Assembly (NCBI GenBank): GCA_013365365.1
Contig: JABVXU010000269.1
Location: forward strand, 1 to 64,000
Origin: Cruorifilaria tuberocauda
Lineage: Eukaryota; Nematoda; Chromadorea; Rhabditida; Onchocercidae
Direction of reading: 5' to 3'
Length of the DNA: 64,000 bases
Below, one piece after another: positions 1 to 12,659 of the stretch (position 1 is its first letter; each line of letters opens with the position of its first letter). The notes under the pieces were generated by a model. That model did no database searches. It was not told where the DNA came from and was given only the letters and a program-made list of their open reading frames with translations. The position numbers were made by a program, and so were the translations under genes.

Positions 1-404
1 TGAAAATTTCTAATATAACGATAAAAATACTAAAGTAATGTTTTTATGAAATATGATAGAAACAATTTCTTTTCTTAAATTAGATCTAATCATGATAATA
101 AATAATTATTCAACTTAATTCTTAATTATTCTTCTAACTGTTTGCATAATTTAATGTCCAAATTAAATTATTAAAATTTGAAAATTTCTAATATAACGAT
201 AAAAATACTAAAGTAATGTTTTTATGAAATATGATAGAAACAATTTATTTCTTTTTTTTAAATTAGATCTAATCATGATAATAAATAATTATTCAACTTA
301 ATTCTTAATTGTTCTTCTAACCGTTTGCATAATTTAATGCTCAAATTAACTTAGTAAAATTTGAAAATTTCTAATATAATGATAAAAATACTTAAAGTAA
401 TGTT
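1..404. repeat. Tandem repeat, ~178-183 bp unit, two full copies plus a partial third
   Basis: The unit begins with TGAAAATTTCTAATATAACG at position 1 and again at 179 and 362 (the last with one change). The first two copies are nearly identical apart from a few substitutions and a short T/A insertion. The third keeps only about 43 bp and then diverges. Since position 1 is already inside a unit, the array may continue to the left of the window. I see no coding content. Confidence 0.85.
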
Positions 405-981
405 GAAAATAATGAAATGATAAAATTGTTAAGTATAAAATTATTGCCAAAATTTCTTAGATCAATAAAATGTTTTCATACTATGTAATTAGCTTTAATT
501 TTAATATTTGATATTGCTAATACTGATTATAATTATTATTATTCAGCAATAAATCTTTTTTAAATAACTTTATTAAGTCTATTAAATATGTAATTATATT
601 GAAATGAAAATGATAGCTAAAAAATATGTACGATTGAAAATGTTTATAATTTCAAAAAAATCAATAATTCAAATTTAGTTTATATAGTACAATTTAAAAT
701 ATATAATATAATCTTTAAAAAAAAATTACCTTACATTATAATTATTTTAAAAAATTTCATCACTATCGATTATTCCTATAACTTCTATTTTTTATTTATC
801 ATTACAATGATTGATTTTAAATATTTATTTAAAATATTTACTTTACGGTTATTCCTATCATGCAATATGATAATTGAGCATTCTTCCTGAATGAACTTCC
901 TCACCTTGGAGTTGATCTGATTTCGACACGCTCATATCATCAACTTATCAAGTTTCCTCAATCGATTATCACTGAATCAGG
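405..981. other. AT-rich sequence without recognised gene
   Basis: Very AT-rich sequence with poly-A and poly-T runs and stops in all frames. No coding exon, RNA gene or mobile element could be supported here. Confidence 0.6.
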
Positions 982-1405
982 AACTAACCAATGGATTGTC
1001 AACGGATTGATTCTGATCAAAAGTAATACTTTTCTATTTTCCCTCTATTAAAGTATATTCATTCATATTTTAAATATTATAACTTTCGATCGTTATGTTT
1101 ATTTATTTTTATATATCTCAAATTTAAATTTCACTTTTTCGCTTTTTGCTTACCATCACTTACTTATGTTATTCATCAATCTAGCATGAATCTGTCATGG
1201 AAAAAAAACTAATCAATGGATCATCAACGGATTGATTCTGATCAAAAGTAATACTTTTCTATTTTCTCTTTATTAAATATTATAACTTTCGATCGTTATG
1301 TTTATTTATTTTTATATATCTCAAATTGAAATTTCACTTTTTCGCTTTTTGCTTACCATCACTTACTTATGTTATTCATCAATCTAGCATGAATCTGTCA
1401 TGGAA
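982..1405. repeat. Direct duplication, ~225 bp copy followed by a ~199 bp copy
   Basis: A segment starting AACTAACCAATGGATTGTCA at 982 is repeated head to tail from 1207. Both copies contain the same stretches around GGATTGATTCTGATCAAAAG and ATAACTTTCGATCGTTATG and end in CTAGCATGAATCTGTCATGG. The second copy lacks about 25 bp (AGTATATTCATTCAT and flanks) present in the first. It lies about 0.5 kb upstream of the PAN-domain gene start. Confidence 0.85.
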
Positions 1406-1919
1406 GAAAATATCATCTAATCATACTTGCTGTATATCCCATTTTTGATATCAGAGAGTATAACGATGTCTTTTTCAGGTATCACCACCATAATAACAGT
1501 GGAGCAACTATTAATTAAGAAAACAGGAAATTTCTCTAAAACATATTCCTCCTCTTCCTTTCAAATTTTAATCGTATTGATGAAGATGAAAAGTGCCATC
1601 CACTCTTTCTTACTTACCCTTCGGCTATTTTATGATTATTCCATCTTTTCCTCGTCTTCTTTTTCTCCTCTTTCCAAACTAATAGTTCCTTCCGTATTTT
1701 ATCCTCAATTATATTTTATTACGAAAATTCTATAATATGAATATGGGATAATCGAAAAGATACAACAACTATCAACAGACACTTTACAAGTTTTATTTAT
1801 TTCAAGCAATTATCGTAATCAATAATTCATTCGTTCTAAGCTGATTATCAATCATTATTATTTGAAAGAATGAAGCTTCCTTACAATTCCTCAGTTAATT
1901 ATTAAATTATTGAATCATC

Positions 1920-4434
1920 ATGATTCTAATTAGCCTATTATTGCCTGTCAAAGTATTCTTTTTTACGTAAGTTCATTTTATTTTAATTTAATTTAAATAA
2001 ATATGAATGGTAAAAAGGTTTTTTTTTTTTCCAATATTATGATAAAATTTAACACCTATAAATATTTTATAATTTTTGATTCAAAGGATTAAATATGATT
2101 TAAAAATTAATTAAAATTAAAATGATTCGATCTACTCGATATCTACTGATAAATTTCAAGAGTACATAACTATATATAAATCATCAATGATTTTATTTTC
2201 ATTATTCAATTGCTAAATATATTTTAATATAACTGAATTTTTTCTCCAACTGATATCTGTTGACTTACTATTAATTATAAAACTGAAAACTTGTAATTAA
2301 AATTACAGTAATTTTACAGTAATAAAACAGTAATTTTTGACTAATAATTCAATCGATCAGGAATTAAAATTTTTCAAACATTTCTTTTAGCATTTTATTT
2401 CGAATAACGCCAGCTACTGTAATGAAATGCTTCAAACACTATCCAAATTATTATCTTGGTAGGAATGGAAATTTGGTTGTTATAAATATTTCCAGTATCA
2501 ACTCCTGTCTGGATCATTGTTTGAAGGTTATCTTGAAGCAAACTTTTGAAATTAATTCTTATTAAAATAACTAATCATCAAACACATCTATCTCATGTGA
2601 ACTACCAAAATTACTTACTTTATTAAATTGATAATTACAAAATATTATTTTAATTTTACATTTAATGATATTTTTGAAAAATTTTATTCGTTTAGTTCAT
2701 TTTGATAGATGACAATGTAATTATATCATATCACTTTACTTTTTAAATAAAAATCATTTTTTATTTAGTCACAGTTGCTTTATGAATTCATTTGTCGATC
2801 AGCAATGGTAAATAAAGTTCAGAGAGAATGTGTACTAAGTAAATGGAGTCCAGATTTGGTTATATCAAGCAGATATTATCCAAAAATTATATATACGGAT
2901 TTCTATTACAATATCTGTTTACCTCCTCGAAATCAGGTCACTAAAAAATCATAAAATAAACCGTTTCAAGTTTCGAAATAATTAAATTATAAATTTAATT
3001 TTAAAATTTCTGATTTTTTCAATAAGCTATAAATTATACTTTTAGATTCGACATTTTACAATTGCTCCACCTCGAACAACATTCTCAGTACCGCTTTTAA
3101 ATAGAAGATTATTCCTACAAAATTCTTCTACTAGTCCTGTCGTCAAAAATTACACATTAATCGCTAATATATCCGATAGTACTTCGAATGATGAAAGTAA
3201 GAAAAAACCATCGCTTGAAATGGCACAAAGTGCTCCATCATCAAGTACAGTCAGCCAAATCAGGTTTGATTTCAGGTTATAAAAGTATTTCAGATTTTTA
3301 CATCAATTAAGACTAATGTATTGCTATTTTTATCTAACAAACTAATCATCCCTCTTACAAAAAATCAATTAAAACTTTAGTATCCTAAAATACTTTTCGA
3401 CAAATTGCAATATTGCATTATTATTTATATAAAATTATAACTTTAATAATATTATTAGAGAAAAGAAATTAAATAAATTATTTTCAAAGTATGATTATAT
3501 ATAAATAGAATCCAATGTATTGTAGAAATGGTAGAATTTAATGAACAATATTTAAAATCAAATGATCTATGTAATAATTAATTTTCGCTTAAAATAAATT
3601 GCACTTGATGCTCTGTATAATTTAAATTAATTCTTAGGTTTGTGATGCTAAATCGAACTACTTTATCACCAAATCAATCAACCTTATATTATACTGATTA
3701 TGTTGAAAATCAACACAATAATAATAATGGCAGTAATAAAGACTGTAATAACGATAATAATAATAATAATAATAATAATAACAGTGATACCAACCATAAC
3801 GATGATAGTAGAAATGATGATGATGATTATGATGATAATGCTGATAATAATGGTGATGATGATAACGACGATAATGATGATAGTGGTGACATTTATAATG
3901 ATAATATTTACAAGGATAGTGATAGAAGTTTAATGTTATCAAGTGATGAACAGCCTATTTCCATTAGCAAAAATATTGCTCCCCATATTGCTGGCAGTTT
4001 ATTAGCACCGGTAAGGACGGCGAAAAGTGCCGCTATTAGACCGGATCCGGTAACCGAACATCGTAGTTTTCAATATACAGAAGCATCGAATCCTAAAATT
4101 ACTTCTATCATTTCATCTTCCTCAGAAATTGCTACTACTCCTTCTATAAGTGATAATAACACTACTGCTACTGCTAGTGATATTACTATGAAAACTGCCA
4201 ATACAATAACTGATATTATTACCACTATAAAAAATGCCAATACAATAACTGATATTATTACCACTATAAAAAATGCCAATACAATAACTGATATTATTAC
4301 CACTATGAAAACTACTACTACAACAATTGCAGCTATCACCGCTACTGTTATCACCAATTTTCCTGCTACTATTACCACCGCTACTACTACTACTGCTACT
4401 ACTACTACTACTACTACTACTGCTACTACTACTG

Positions 4435-4516
<82 letters not shown>

Positions 4517-4685
4517 ATTTACTACTACTACTGCTCTTACTGCTCTGTTAATTGTTAGTATTGGTTTGTTATGTAGCGCTTTCATTAAGTGCCTTAACAT
4601 TATTATTTTTGTCAGCATAATTTCTATTTTTCGTTTTTTTTCTTTCTTCATCTTTTTATCAGCTGGGTTTTCTCCAATTGTTTAG
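1920..4685 (+). CDS. Secreted/surface PAN-domain protein with Asn/Asp/Thr-rich tail, five exons
   Basis: Exons 1920-1966, 2391-2526, 2775-2936, 3046-3263 and 3638-4685 join in frame to 536 residues. The ATG was chosen because it opens a hydrophobic signal peptide (MILISLLLPV...) that ends at a perfect GTAAGT donor of the right phase. Residues ~25-115 form a PAN/apple-like domain with six cysteines in the family pattern (KCFKHYP, CLDHCL, FICRSA, ECVLS, NICLPP). PAN domains bind protein or carbohydrate and occur in nematode extracellular-matrix and cuticle proteins. After a Ser/Pro linker come poly-Asn, Asp-rich and poly-Thr stretches, three copies of a 13-residue unit, and a hydrophobic C-terminus that could anchor the protein in a membrane. 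The Thr run suggests a mucin-like O-glycosylated stalk. I recognise no specific orthologue. The far C-terminus is less sure, because splicing within the last exon (for example at the GTAAGG near 4011) would change it. Confidence 0.7.
4197..4313 (+). repeat. Three tandem 39 bp units coding a 13-residue repeat
   Basis: Units at 4197-4235, 4236-4274 and 4275-4313 each encode A-N-T-I-T-D-I-I-T-T-(I/M)-K-(N/T). The first two are nearly identical; the third differs at its 3' end. A partial copy precedes them. Because the period is a multiple of three, copy-number changes keep the reading frame of the PAN-domain gene. Confidence 0.9.
4379..4541 (+). repeat. (ACT)n microsatellite encoding poly-Thr
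   Basis: ACT repeats with occasional GCT, including an almost unbroken run of about 28 units (about 4430-4515). In frame it codes for poly-threonine with scattered alanines. On the complementary strand it reads as poly-valine, which is an artefact of the repeat. Its length is likely to vary between individuals. Confidence 0.9.
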
Positions 4686-4725
4686 TTCTTTTGTTTTTAA
4701 ATTTCTGCTACAAATTTTAACTTTT

Positions 4726-4731
4726 AATAAA
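4726..4731 (+). terminator. Polyadenylation signal AATAAA of the PAN-domain gene
   Basis: AATAAA lies about 40 bp after the TAG stop at 4683-4685, inside an AT-rich 3' flank and at the usual spacing for a nematode 3' end. No other candidate lies closer. The cleavage site itself cannot be read from sequence. Confidence 0.5.
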
Positions 4732-7700
4732 ATTTAATTCTTTGCTACAATTAGCTCATACTTCTCCACTTTGTTAAGTTTTTATCAATATAGTTTGATT
4801 ACAGTTTGTATATTTTCCATTAATCTGATTCGTCATCCAAAAAATTGCTTTTTTCATATGGAAAATCATGACATTATGAAAGAACGAATTTCCGGATTTG
4901 CTTTGAATTTAATCAAAAACTTTATAATCAATTTGTATAAGTATCTCCATCGAAATCCTTTATCAGATTTTCATATTTCCTTTTTCTCTGGAAAACTGAT
5001 TTTTTCGTAACTAAGAGAGAAGATTCGGGAATCCGTAATTCTATTTCGTGTTCTTCATGATGCATTATTATTATTATTATTGGAAAAGTCGTAAATTCAA
5101 ATTCATCGTTAAACTCTCAACTCCAAATCCATGTCCTTTTCTAAGATCTGTGGTGTCATTCGTTTGTTTATTTGTCATTTCTGCCCAATTGCTTTTATCA
5201 GGCTTCATCGCTGACAAAATGCACTTCAAATCCAATTGTTTTCGTAATTATCAATGTAAAAAACGAGTAAGATTGCCAGAAAATAAATAACCATATTTTC
5301 TAGCAGCCCTTTCTTATTATGTTCCTGTATCTTCTTTATATAAGTTTTAGAAGCTTGAAAAAGTTTGGAATTATTCATTTGCTCAATGTTCCACATTACT
5401 TTGAATAATCATGGTTATATCAGGCTAAACAAGTCAGCTATGTATAATTTACTCAAATTTCTTCATTTCTTTGCTTTGCTTCAACTATTCCTCAGACTAT
5501 AAATTCTGCAATATAATCTTCACAAGTTCTTCTAGAATAGCCTACTTCTTGTTTCTTCATCCGCCTCTCTGCTAGCATCTCCACTATGATATTAATTTAT
5601 GTTAACAATGAAAAGCATGGAATTCTAGGATCATTCACATCATGTGACATTAAAAAATTGTTTTCATATACAAAAATTTCAGTCCAAACAGAATCAACTT
5701 TTTCATACTTTTTTTTAATTTGGCATAATGAATATCATATTTTATTAATTTGTAGCACATTGTTTTCTTTGCCAAATTTGTATGTACTGAGGAATCTAAA
5801 TTTTTTGTTCTTTATTACTTTTTCGCTTTTACCCACATTGTTCTTTTGTTTTTTCTAATCTTTATTCAAAAATGCCTTGAAGCTTAGTGCCGAAATATCT
5901 GCGATCTGATAATTTTATTTCTTGCAAGTAAGAATTTATGCTTTTTCCTTTATAATCTAATCTTTTAATAATACTTGTACGTATGGATCATTCTTCAAAA
6001 AAACTTATCGCGATGTAATTCTTCTCAATAAATGAATGAATATTTCAAATTTCTAATATAATAATAATAGGAATAGTACTTTGAAGAAATTCTTATGGTA
6101 TAATAAGATTTGTTGGAGTTTTTTTCCCCCGCCTCCCTTTCTTGAATTATTGAAAAAGTGCCAATTTTTATTAATATATGATTATTTTAATGTTTTTATT
6201 TATCATATTTACCTGTGTAATTTCTATGCTTACGCTTTGATTGCTTATTAAATGGTACTGTCATAATTTAATCGTTATTGCCATGATTGCACACACGTTG
6301 ATTACAATGTGCGAGGAACCTCTATGATGTTTTTCTACTTTTTTTTACTTATATATACATGTGTTTTCTCTTCTTCGCTGTGCCTTTTAAATGATGCACA
6401 CTTCATATTTTGAAAAATTTTCCATTGTTCAATTGTTTGATATATTGCAAATTTGCCTTGATTAATGGATTTTACTTAATTTTAACTAAATTTATTCTTT
6501 AACGAAAATAATAAAAATTGTCACAGAAAAATTTTCTTGCAACATTATTTAAATTTCTCCAAGAAAAATACTAAGTTTAAAACACATGAAGTTAGCTATT
6601 TCAACTTTTTCTATTTACCGGATCTTAATTTCGCCTGTAATTTTTTTAATTTAGAAGCTTTCCATAATAGTGATAGAGAAATTAGAAAAGAAAAATAAAG
6701 TTTTAGAAGAACGTAAAGTTGTGTATAAATTTAATTCATCATCCAAATTTATTTACAAAGTTATACACCTATCTGAATAGTTTATCGGGTAAGCTTTGTA
6801 TTGCTAATAGAATAAGCAGCCAGCTATTGTGGATGATCTACATGAATACAGTGAGATGGAATGAACGTGAGTATCATCAGATACTGAATGATTTCCAGCA
6901 AACAGGAAGAATTTAATGGAAAATAATAGAAACAGCTCAAGTAGAAATGTTTGCTATAGCTAAAGAATTCTCTTCCAATCAATTTCGCAATTAATTAATG
7001 AATAAGCAAAAATTTTCATAATTCAAATTTAACTGATTGTGATAAACCTGAACTGGAAACTTATCCATAAGCCAAACTCGAGAAGCAAAAACTGCAAATC
7101 ACTACAGCTTGGTCCTAATGATTTCTAGCAATACGATTGGTGAGGAAAATTCACGACTGGACAAATTATTTCATTAGCTTTAGAGGTCTTTGCCAGTGAT
7201 ATTGCATTGACAAGTCATTATCAATATGTAAGGTAGGTATCATCGGTAAGTGATAATAGAAATCTATCAAATATAAGTTAAAAAAGCGAGGGCGGAAGAA
7301 GTTGCTATCAGAAATAATATTAGAATTAAAGTTGTAGCAGAAATCTTTTGATGCTGCAAAATCTTCCAGATTAAGAATCTTATTAATTTCATGGAAATTT
7401 AAAATTCTCAAAACTGACACTTTCAGTAACTGCAAATGCAAGTAATTACTTCACAACGATACTTTCAAATGTTCCAATTGTACAGTTTTTATCGAGTCAG
7501 ATTTATCATGATCAATGACAGTTTTAACCTTTTAAAAGGCATAAGCTTTATTAGGCGTTAAATCAATATTCGATAGGAATTGCATATCATTAATCAATAA
7601 TTTATTTAAAGAAAAAATAACTTTACAAATACTCCATTTATTCATTTATTTACAAATGATAAAAGGAGCAATAGAATTTTATCGTCTGCATTAACTTATT

Positions 7701-10382
7701 AATTTTAAGTAACGGATGAGTAAAATATTTGAAAGATAAGTTCGTAAAATGTAACATAGATAAATTATATACTTATGTCTGTTCAGTTTTCAATTATAAA
7801 TGTTAACGAATATTAATTAGATTTAAGTAATGAATTTAAATGGAAATGAATATTAAGTACTGGAAAAAGTAGCATTTTATAAAAGCATAAAATTATGAAA
7901 AATATCATACTGAATGTTTGGCAACAAAAGAATGAGTAAGTTATTTTCAATGGATTAAGTAAGTATTCTAGGAATTAAAATTTTAAATTAAAAGATATCA
8001 ATCAAAGAGATTTATTTGATTAAACAAGAATAAATTAATTAACATGAAATTTGATAACCTGAAACTGATAACTGAAATGCAGTAATAATCATTTACGATA
8101 ATATGATAGAACTTATTTAAATCATTTAAGATTTCTTGAAGTGAAATTAATTGCTAAAAAGTTATGTGATACTTGATCGATTGATATTTTCTCATGATTA
8201 ATAAAATGTATGTACAGAAATTTATATTTTTCAAATCTCAAATCTTATTTTCCTTAATCATTTTTATCATTTTCAATTGATCGTTACCAAAATTGAATTT
8301 ATTTTCTCAATTTAATCCTTGTCATCCTATCCCAAATTATTTCTATTAAATTTTATTGTCACAAAATTTTTTCTTTTTTCGGAATTGAAAATACTCTAAC
8401 TTTTCAATAATTAATATTGAGTAATATAATAATATTTGAAAACAGATAACTTCCATCATACATTTTAATTAATTCTTGAAAAAATAATTATCAAATATTT
8501 TGTACCAATCAATATTCCTAATGTTTTCTCTAAACGATACAGGAAAGTAACTTATACTTTTTTATTCTTTAATCAAAATATTAATTAAGTATTTAATTAT
8601 TCATTAATTAATTAGTTTACTCGTAACACTTTTTTTGAATTATAAACTAAGTAAACTTTTTTTGCGTTGTATATTCTAACCTAAAATTAGAGGAGAATAT
8701 TTCAAGGTGGAATATGAGATAATGATGTATTTTTCCGGCAAAAAGTCAATCCGGTATTTTTTCCCACTCCTTTTCAATTCCATCCTGCGAATAGTTTTCT
8801 TATGTTGAAGTGAAATTATAAATTTTATTTTTCATTGAATTTTGAATTTGTGAATTAATTTTCATCAAATATTCAAAAAAAATAATAATTTATTTTATTT
8901 AAATAGTCTAATTCACCCCGATGAATTTTTCGGGATTTAAGAAAGCTTTTAAGAAAATTAATTATGTCTGGAAAGTAATTGAAGTTATTCAATGTATTCA
9001 AAATCTTTTAAAAAATTTTTCAAATATTAAAAAAAAAAGCATTTCATCGATATCCGTTACTTATCTTTTTTATCAATATAGAATGGATATCAGTTTTGAT
9101 GAGAGAACAAACAGAGTAATTTCAATGATAAATTTCAAGTTGTTGCTCTTCATGTTTATCAGTTTATCAGTATTCCATTAATTGGCAATGGAACAGTTTT
9201 TTATTCTTGTTTTTTTCTTTTTGCAATTATCATCGTTGATTTAGTATTTGAACTCGAAAATATATTTATTACGGGATGAAGTGAATTTCATTGTAAGTTA
9301 ACTGTCACGCAAATCTCGTCTTACAAGTCAAGGTTACGAGTAACTTTTAGCAAAACCTTAAATATAACAGCTTTATCCAATAAATATTCTGAATGATAAT
9401 ACTTCTTCATCTGCAAATCTGAGATAAGTTTCATGATTTTGCAATTTTGAAGAAGCAATCCAAAGATTGGTAAATGCTTCTGGACGAATTATCTGCATGA
9501 ACAGTTGCAAAGGGTAAAATTGGTACAGTAGAAAAAGTTTTACGAGAAAATTTAATTTGAAAATTGCTAAAGCAATTAGGAGAGGTAAAAGCATTTGAAA
9601 ATAAAAATAATCCATTTGAAAAGAAATTTTATTTCTAATGCCTTTGATAAAATTTATCAAAAATAAATCAGTCAAAGGTCAAATAAATAAATTATTGAAT
9701 TCTTCTTTGATCAATTTTTTTCAAAATACAATTCCAAATTTTTGACAATGAATATGAATGAATGAATGAAATTTTCTTCATTAAGAATTTAAATTTAATT
9801 ATAAATGTTTTCACAGTTGTAAATTTTGAAATTTGAAATTTGAGTTGGATGAAATTTATTGTGAATAATTTTTAGAACTTTTTATGTAAAGTGAAATATA
9901 AGCTTGAACACTTTTGAAAATGTTTTGAAATTGGGAATTATGTGGAATGAAGATAAGAATGAGAAATTATCACTGATATATGATAAGAGAAGATAGCTGA
10001 GGAACAGAAAGATCTATTATTTCAATTTCTGAACTTAATGAATAATTGTATACATATGTGTGTGTGTCTGTCTGTCTGTGTCGGTGGGCGAGAAAATGGA
10101 TGAAAATAGCAAAAATTGATGAAAGTTGAAATAAACTTTTACAACAAATAAATCAACTTTAATCACTGATTATAAGCGGAAGATTTCATTTTTCAAATAT
10201 TCGCCGCATTAGAATTCATATTAATCAACTGATCAATCAATTTGATCGAAGTATAAAAATATACGATTGATGGAGAAATCCCGGGGAATCATATGAAATC
10301 TTATCTGACTTCAACTTAAAGAAAGATTTAGTAGAGTTGAGGATTGAAAAGAATTGTAATGAAATCAACTCTTTTTATTCTT

Positions 10383-10413
<31 letters not shown>

Positions 10414-11440
10414 CCAAGCTCAACAGAAGCATTGTTTCTGTTCCATTCATATGTTTTGGTCGATTTGAGGTTTGAAAAAGAAAAAGAGAGAGAGAGAAAT
10501 TGAAAGAGAAAAATAAAAGGAAAAAAATTTCCAAAAAAAAAATGACATTTGGGAATAGTACAAAAACTTTCCTATCATATCTTATCATTTTATCAACAAA
10601 AGCTGATAATAAGTAAATAACATAAACAATCACTGATAATAATATTATCATTATAATCATTATTCTTTTCTGAAAATAACAATAACCAAAGTTCTTTTTC
10701 TTTTTTCTTCTTCCTCTTCCTCCCATTCCTTTCATCTTGCTTACAAGTATGAAACCACAGCAAAAATTTTAAAATGTTTAAGCAGCTTTTTCACCACCAC
10801 CACCACCACCATCCACTATCATCATCCTCTTCTCCTCCTTGTCCTCTTTCTACTCTCCATTACCTCCTCAAGCTTCTCCTCATCTCTCATTCTCATCCAC
10901 CCGACATTCGAGAATCTCCACATTCAATTACAACCTGACTTCAGGCGCATTCGGTTCGCTTCCATCAAGACCATTTCCCCCCCTCTTATAACCTACCCTT
11001 TTTGTTTTTGAAAGCAATAACTGAACGAAATCACCGATTGAACTTTGTATGATTTGGAACTTCTTTTTTGAAGAAGAGAGAGAGAGAGAGAGAAAGAGAA
11101 GGAAGCCACGGGAATTTTAGCATATTCTAGAGTACCATTCCAGTACCATAGACTGGTTGGTATCACAGGCTTTCTCAAATTAGCAACAAATTCAACGATT
11201 TTGATCAATATAGTGACTTCTATTCTATTTTACTTTATTTCTCTTCTGAAAATTTTGGAAAAATAAATTCTATAAAAAATCAATAAACGGTCGACAAACA
11301 GTAAATTATTTATTTATTGTACTTTTACAAAAAAAAAAAAAACAATCTACGGTAATAGCAACAATAGCCAAACTATTGGATCTTTCGATAATATTTATTG
11401 AAACCTTTTTTGAATTTCCATTAATTATTCACTTGCAAAA
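4732..11440. other. Intergenic region between the PAN-domain gene and unc-89
   Basis: 6.7 kb without a gene I can support. Short open stretches exist (such as 4771-5010, 5048-5290 and 8921-9181), but none has convincing splice sites or a recognisable product. Around 6780-7440 there are interrupted coding-like fragments. Positions 10058-10082 are (TG)n/(CTGT)n, and 10385-11100 alternates CT, GA and CAC tracts. The last ~400 bp should hold the 5' UTR and proximal promoter of unc-89. I saw no tRNA and no spliced-leader RNA. Confidence 0.55.
10387..11100. repeat. Cluster of pyrimidine/purine simple repeats upstream of unc-89
   Basis: A (CT)n run lies at 10388-10414, GA-rich sequence at 10478-10530, TTCTTCC-type pyrimidine tracts at 10694-10735, (CAC)n and TCCTC at 10793-10870, and a (GA)n run at about 11074-11100. 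The cluster ends about 340 bp before the unc-89 ATG. GA/CT tracts are common in metazoan promoters, but I have no direct evidence of function here. Confidence 0.7.
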
Positions 11441-12659
11441 ATGAATCTAGCAAGCCTACGTCAACGTCAATATCAACGCAAATACAATTCGTACAGGTAA
11501 TTTAGCAATGAAATTCCAATTAAACTTTTATTACTAACATTATTTTATTCAAACTAGAAGCTAGAATCATTAATTTATCCTCAAAATCATTTATTCTATA
11601 ATTTGATTGTTAAAAAATTAACTTAAACCTGAATAATATTATCGTTATTTGAAATAAAAATGGAATTAGATTTAAATTTTGATTTCAATTAATTCATTAC
11701 TAAATTTCGAACTTAAATAAAAAATTTTTTACATTTAGAATTTTACAAGATAGCATGAAAAGTGAAATATGTGTCAGATTAACTTTTCCAACCTATCGCT
11801 GATTCTGCTAAACCCTTCTTTCTTCGAGAAATATTCATAATAGACAGCCATTTGTTTCAAGTTTTTTCTAGGAGAAATTATGAAAGGTTGCGAAAAAAAC
11901 TTGAAGAACTAAATGCAGGAAATTCAATACCAAATTTATTTTATGAAGAAAATTTTACTTTAAGAAAAAGTTTATCACAATAAAATTTGCATAGCGAGCT
12001 AACTAAAGTTTTTTCTTTTGTAATTATTAACTGGACTGTAATTAATTAATTAATTAACCTATAGAAATCCAATTTCGTTAATTTTATAGAAAATACACAG
12101 CTACGGAAGATGTAAATTATGCAGCGCATACATCTCGATCAGCTTATCGTTCCGAATCGGTTACTTCAAGAAGCAACGATCGCGGTCGAAGTTCATCATC
12201 CGAAATTATTGCTGTTAGCATAATCATTTAAAATTATGATTAAAATTTAATGCTTCAAATATATCTGTTGAAGGTTTCGGAGACCCGATCGTTACCAGTA
12301 TACATAGCAACTCAGGATTATATTCCTGAACCGGATGATATTGAGTCAATATCGTTGGAACAAGGACAAATTGTTGAGGTGTTAGACAAAAAGAATGCTG
12401 CTTCGTGGCTTATCAGAACAAAGGTTGATAATTTGATAATTTAAAAAAAAACGATAGAAAAATTTCTTGATTTTCTTTAGCAAAGATTTTGCATCTCTAT
12501 CAAATTCCATTTATAGGCACGTCCACCAAAATCAGGTTGGGTGCCAGGATCATATTTCGAATCACCAACAGAATATTATAAGCAACGAAAACGAACACGA
12601 GAATTGCTTAACAGAGATTTAAATTTAACAGATGAACAGGAAGCAATGATGAAAAGAGA
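11441..12659 (+). other. unc-89: unc-89 exons 1-4: basic N-terminus and SH3 domain
   Basis: Exons 11441-11496, 12090-12213, 12274-12423 and 12517-12659. Residues 1-65 are basic and rich in Ser, Thr and Arg. Residues ~66-126 form an SH3 domain: the ALYDY position reads YIATQDY, followed by [13 protein letters not shown], the conserved [10 protein letters not shown] strand, and S-P-T-E-Y-Y. SH3 domains bind proline-rich ligands; in C. elegans this one is reported to bind paramyosin (recalled, not checked). Exon 3 uses an unusual acceptor ending TTGAAG. An intron of 593 bp (11497-12089) separates exons 1 and 2 and holds nothing else that I can see. Confidence 0.9.

Noticed and set aside
1427..1735. 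Plus-strand open frame of 102 codons before the PAN gene
   Set aside because: Low-complexity hydrophobic and serine sequence with no domain; it does not connect in phase to the PAN exons.
4070..4651. Minus-strand open frame rich in valine opposite the PAN gene's last exon
   Set aside because: It is the complement of the (ACT)n tract, where GTA/AGT repeats read as Val; there are no splice sites or domains, and the plus strand carries the supported gene.
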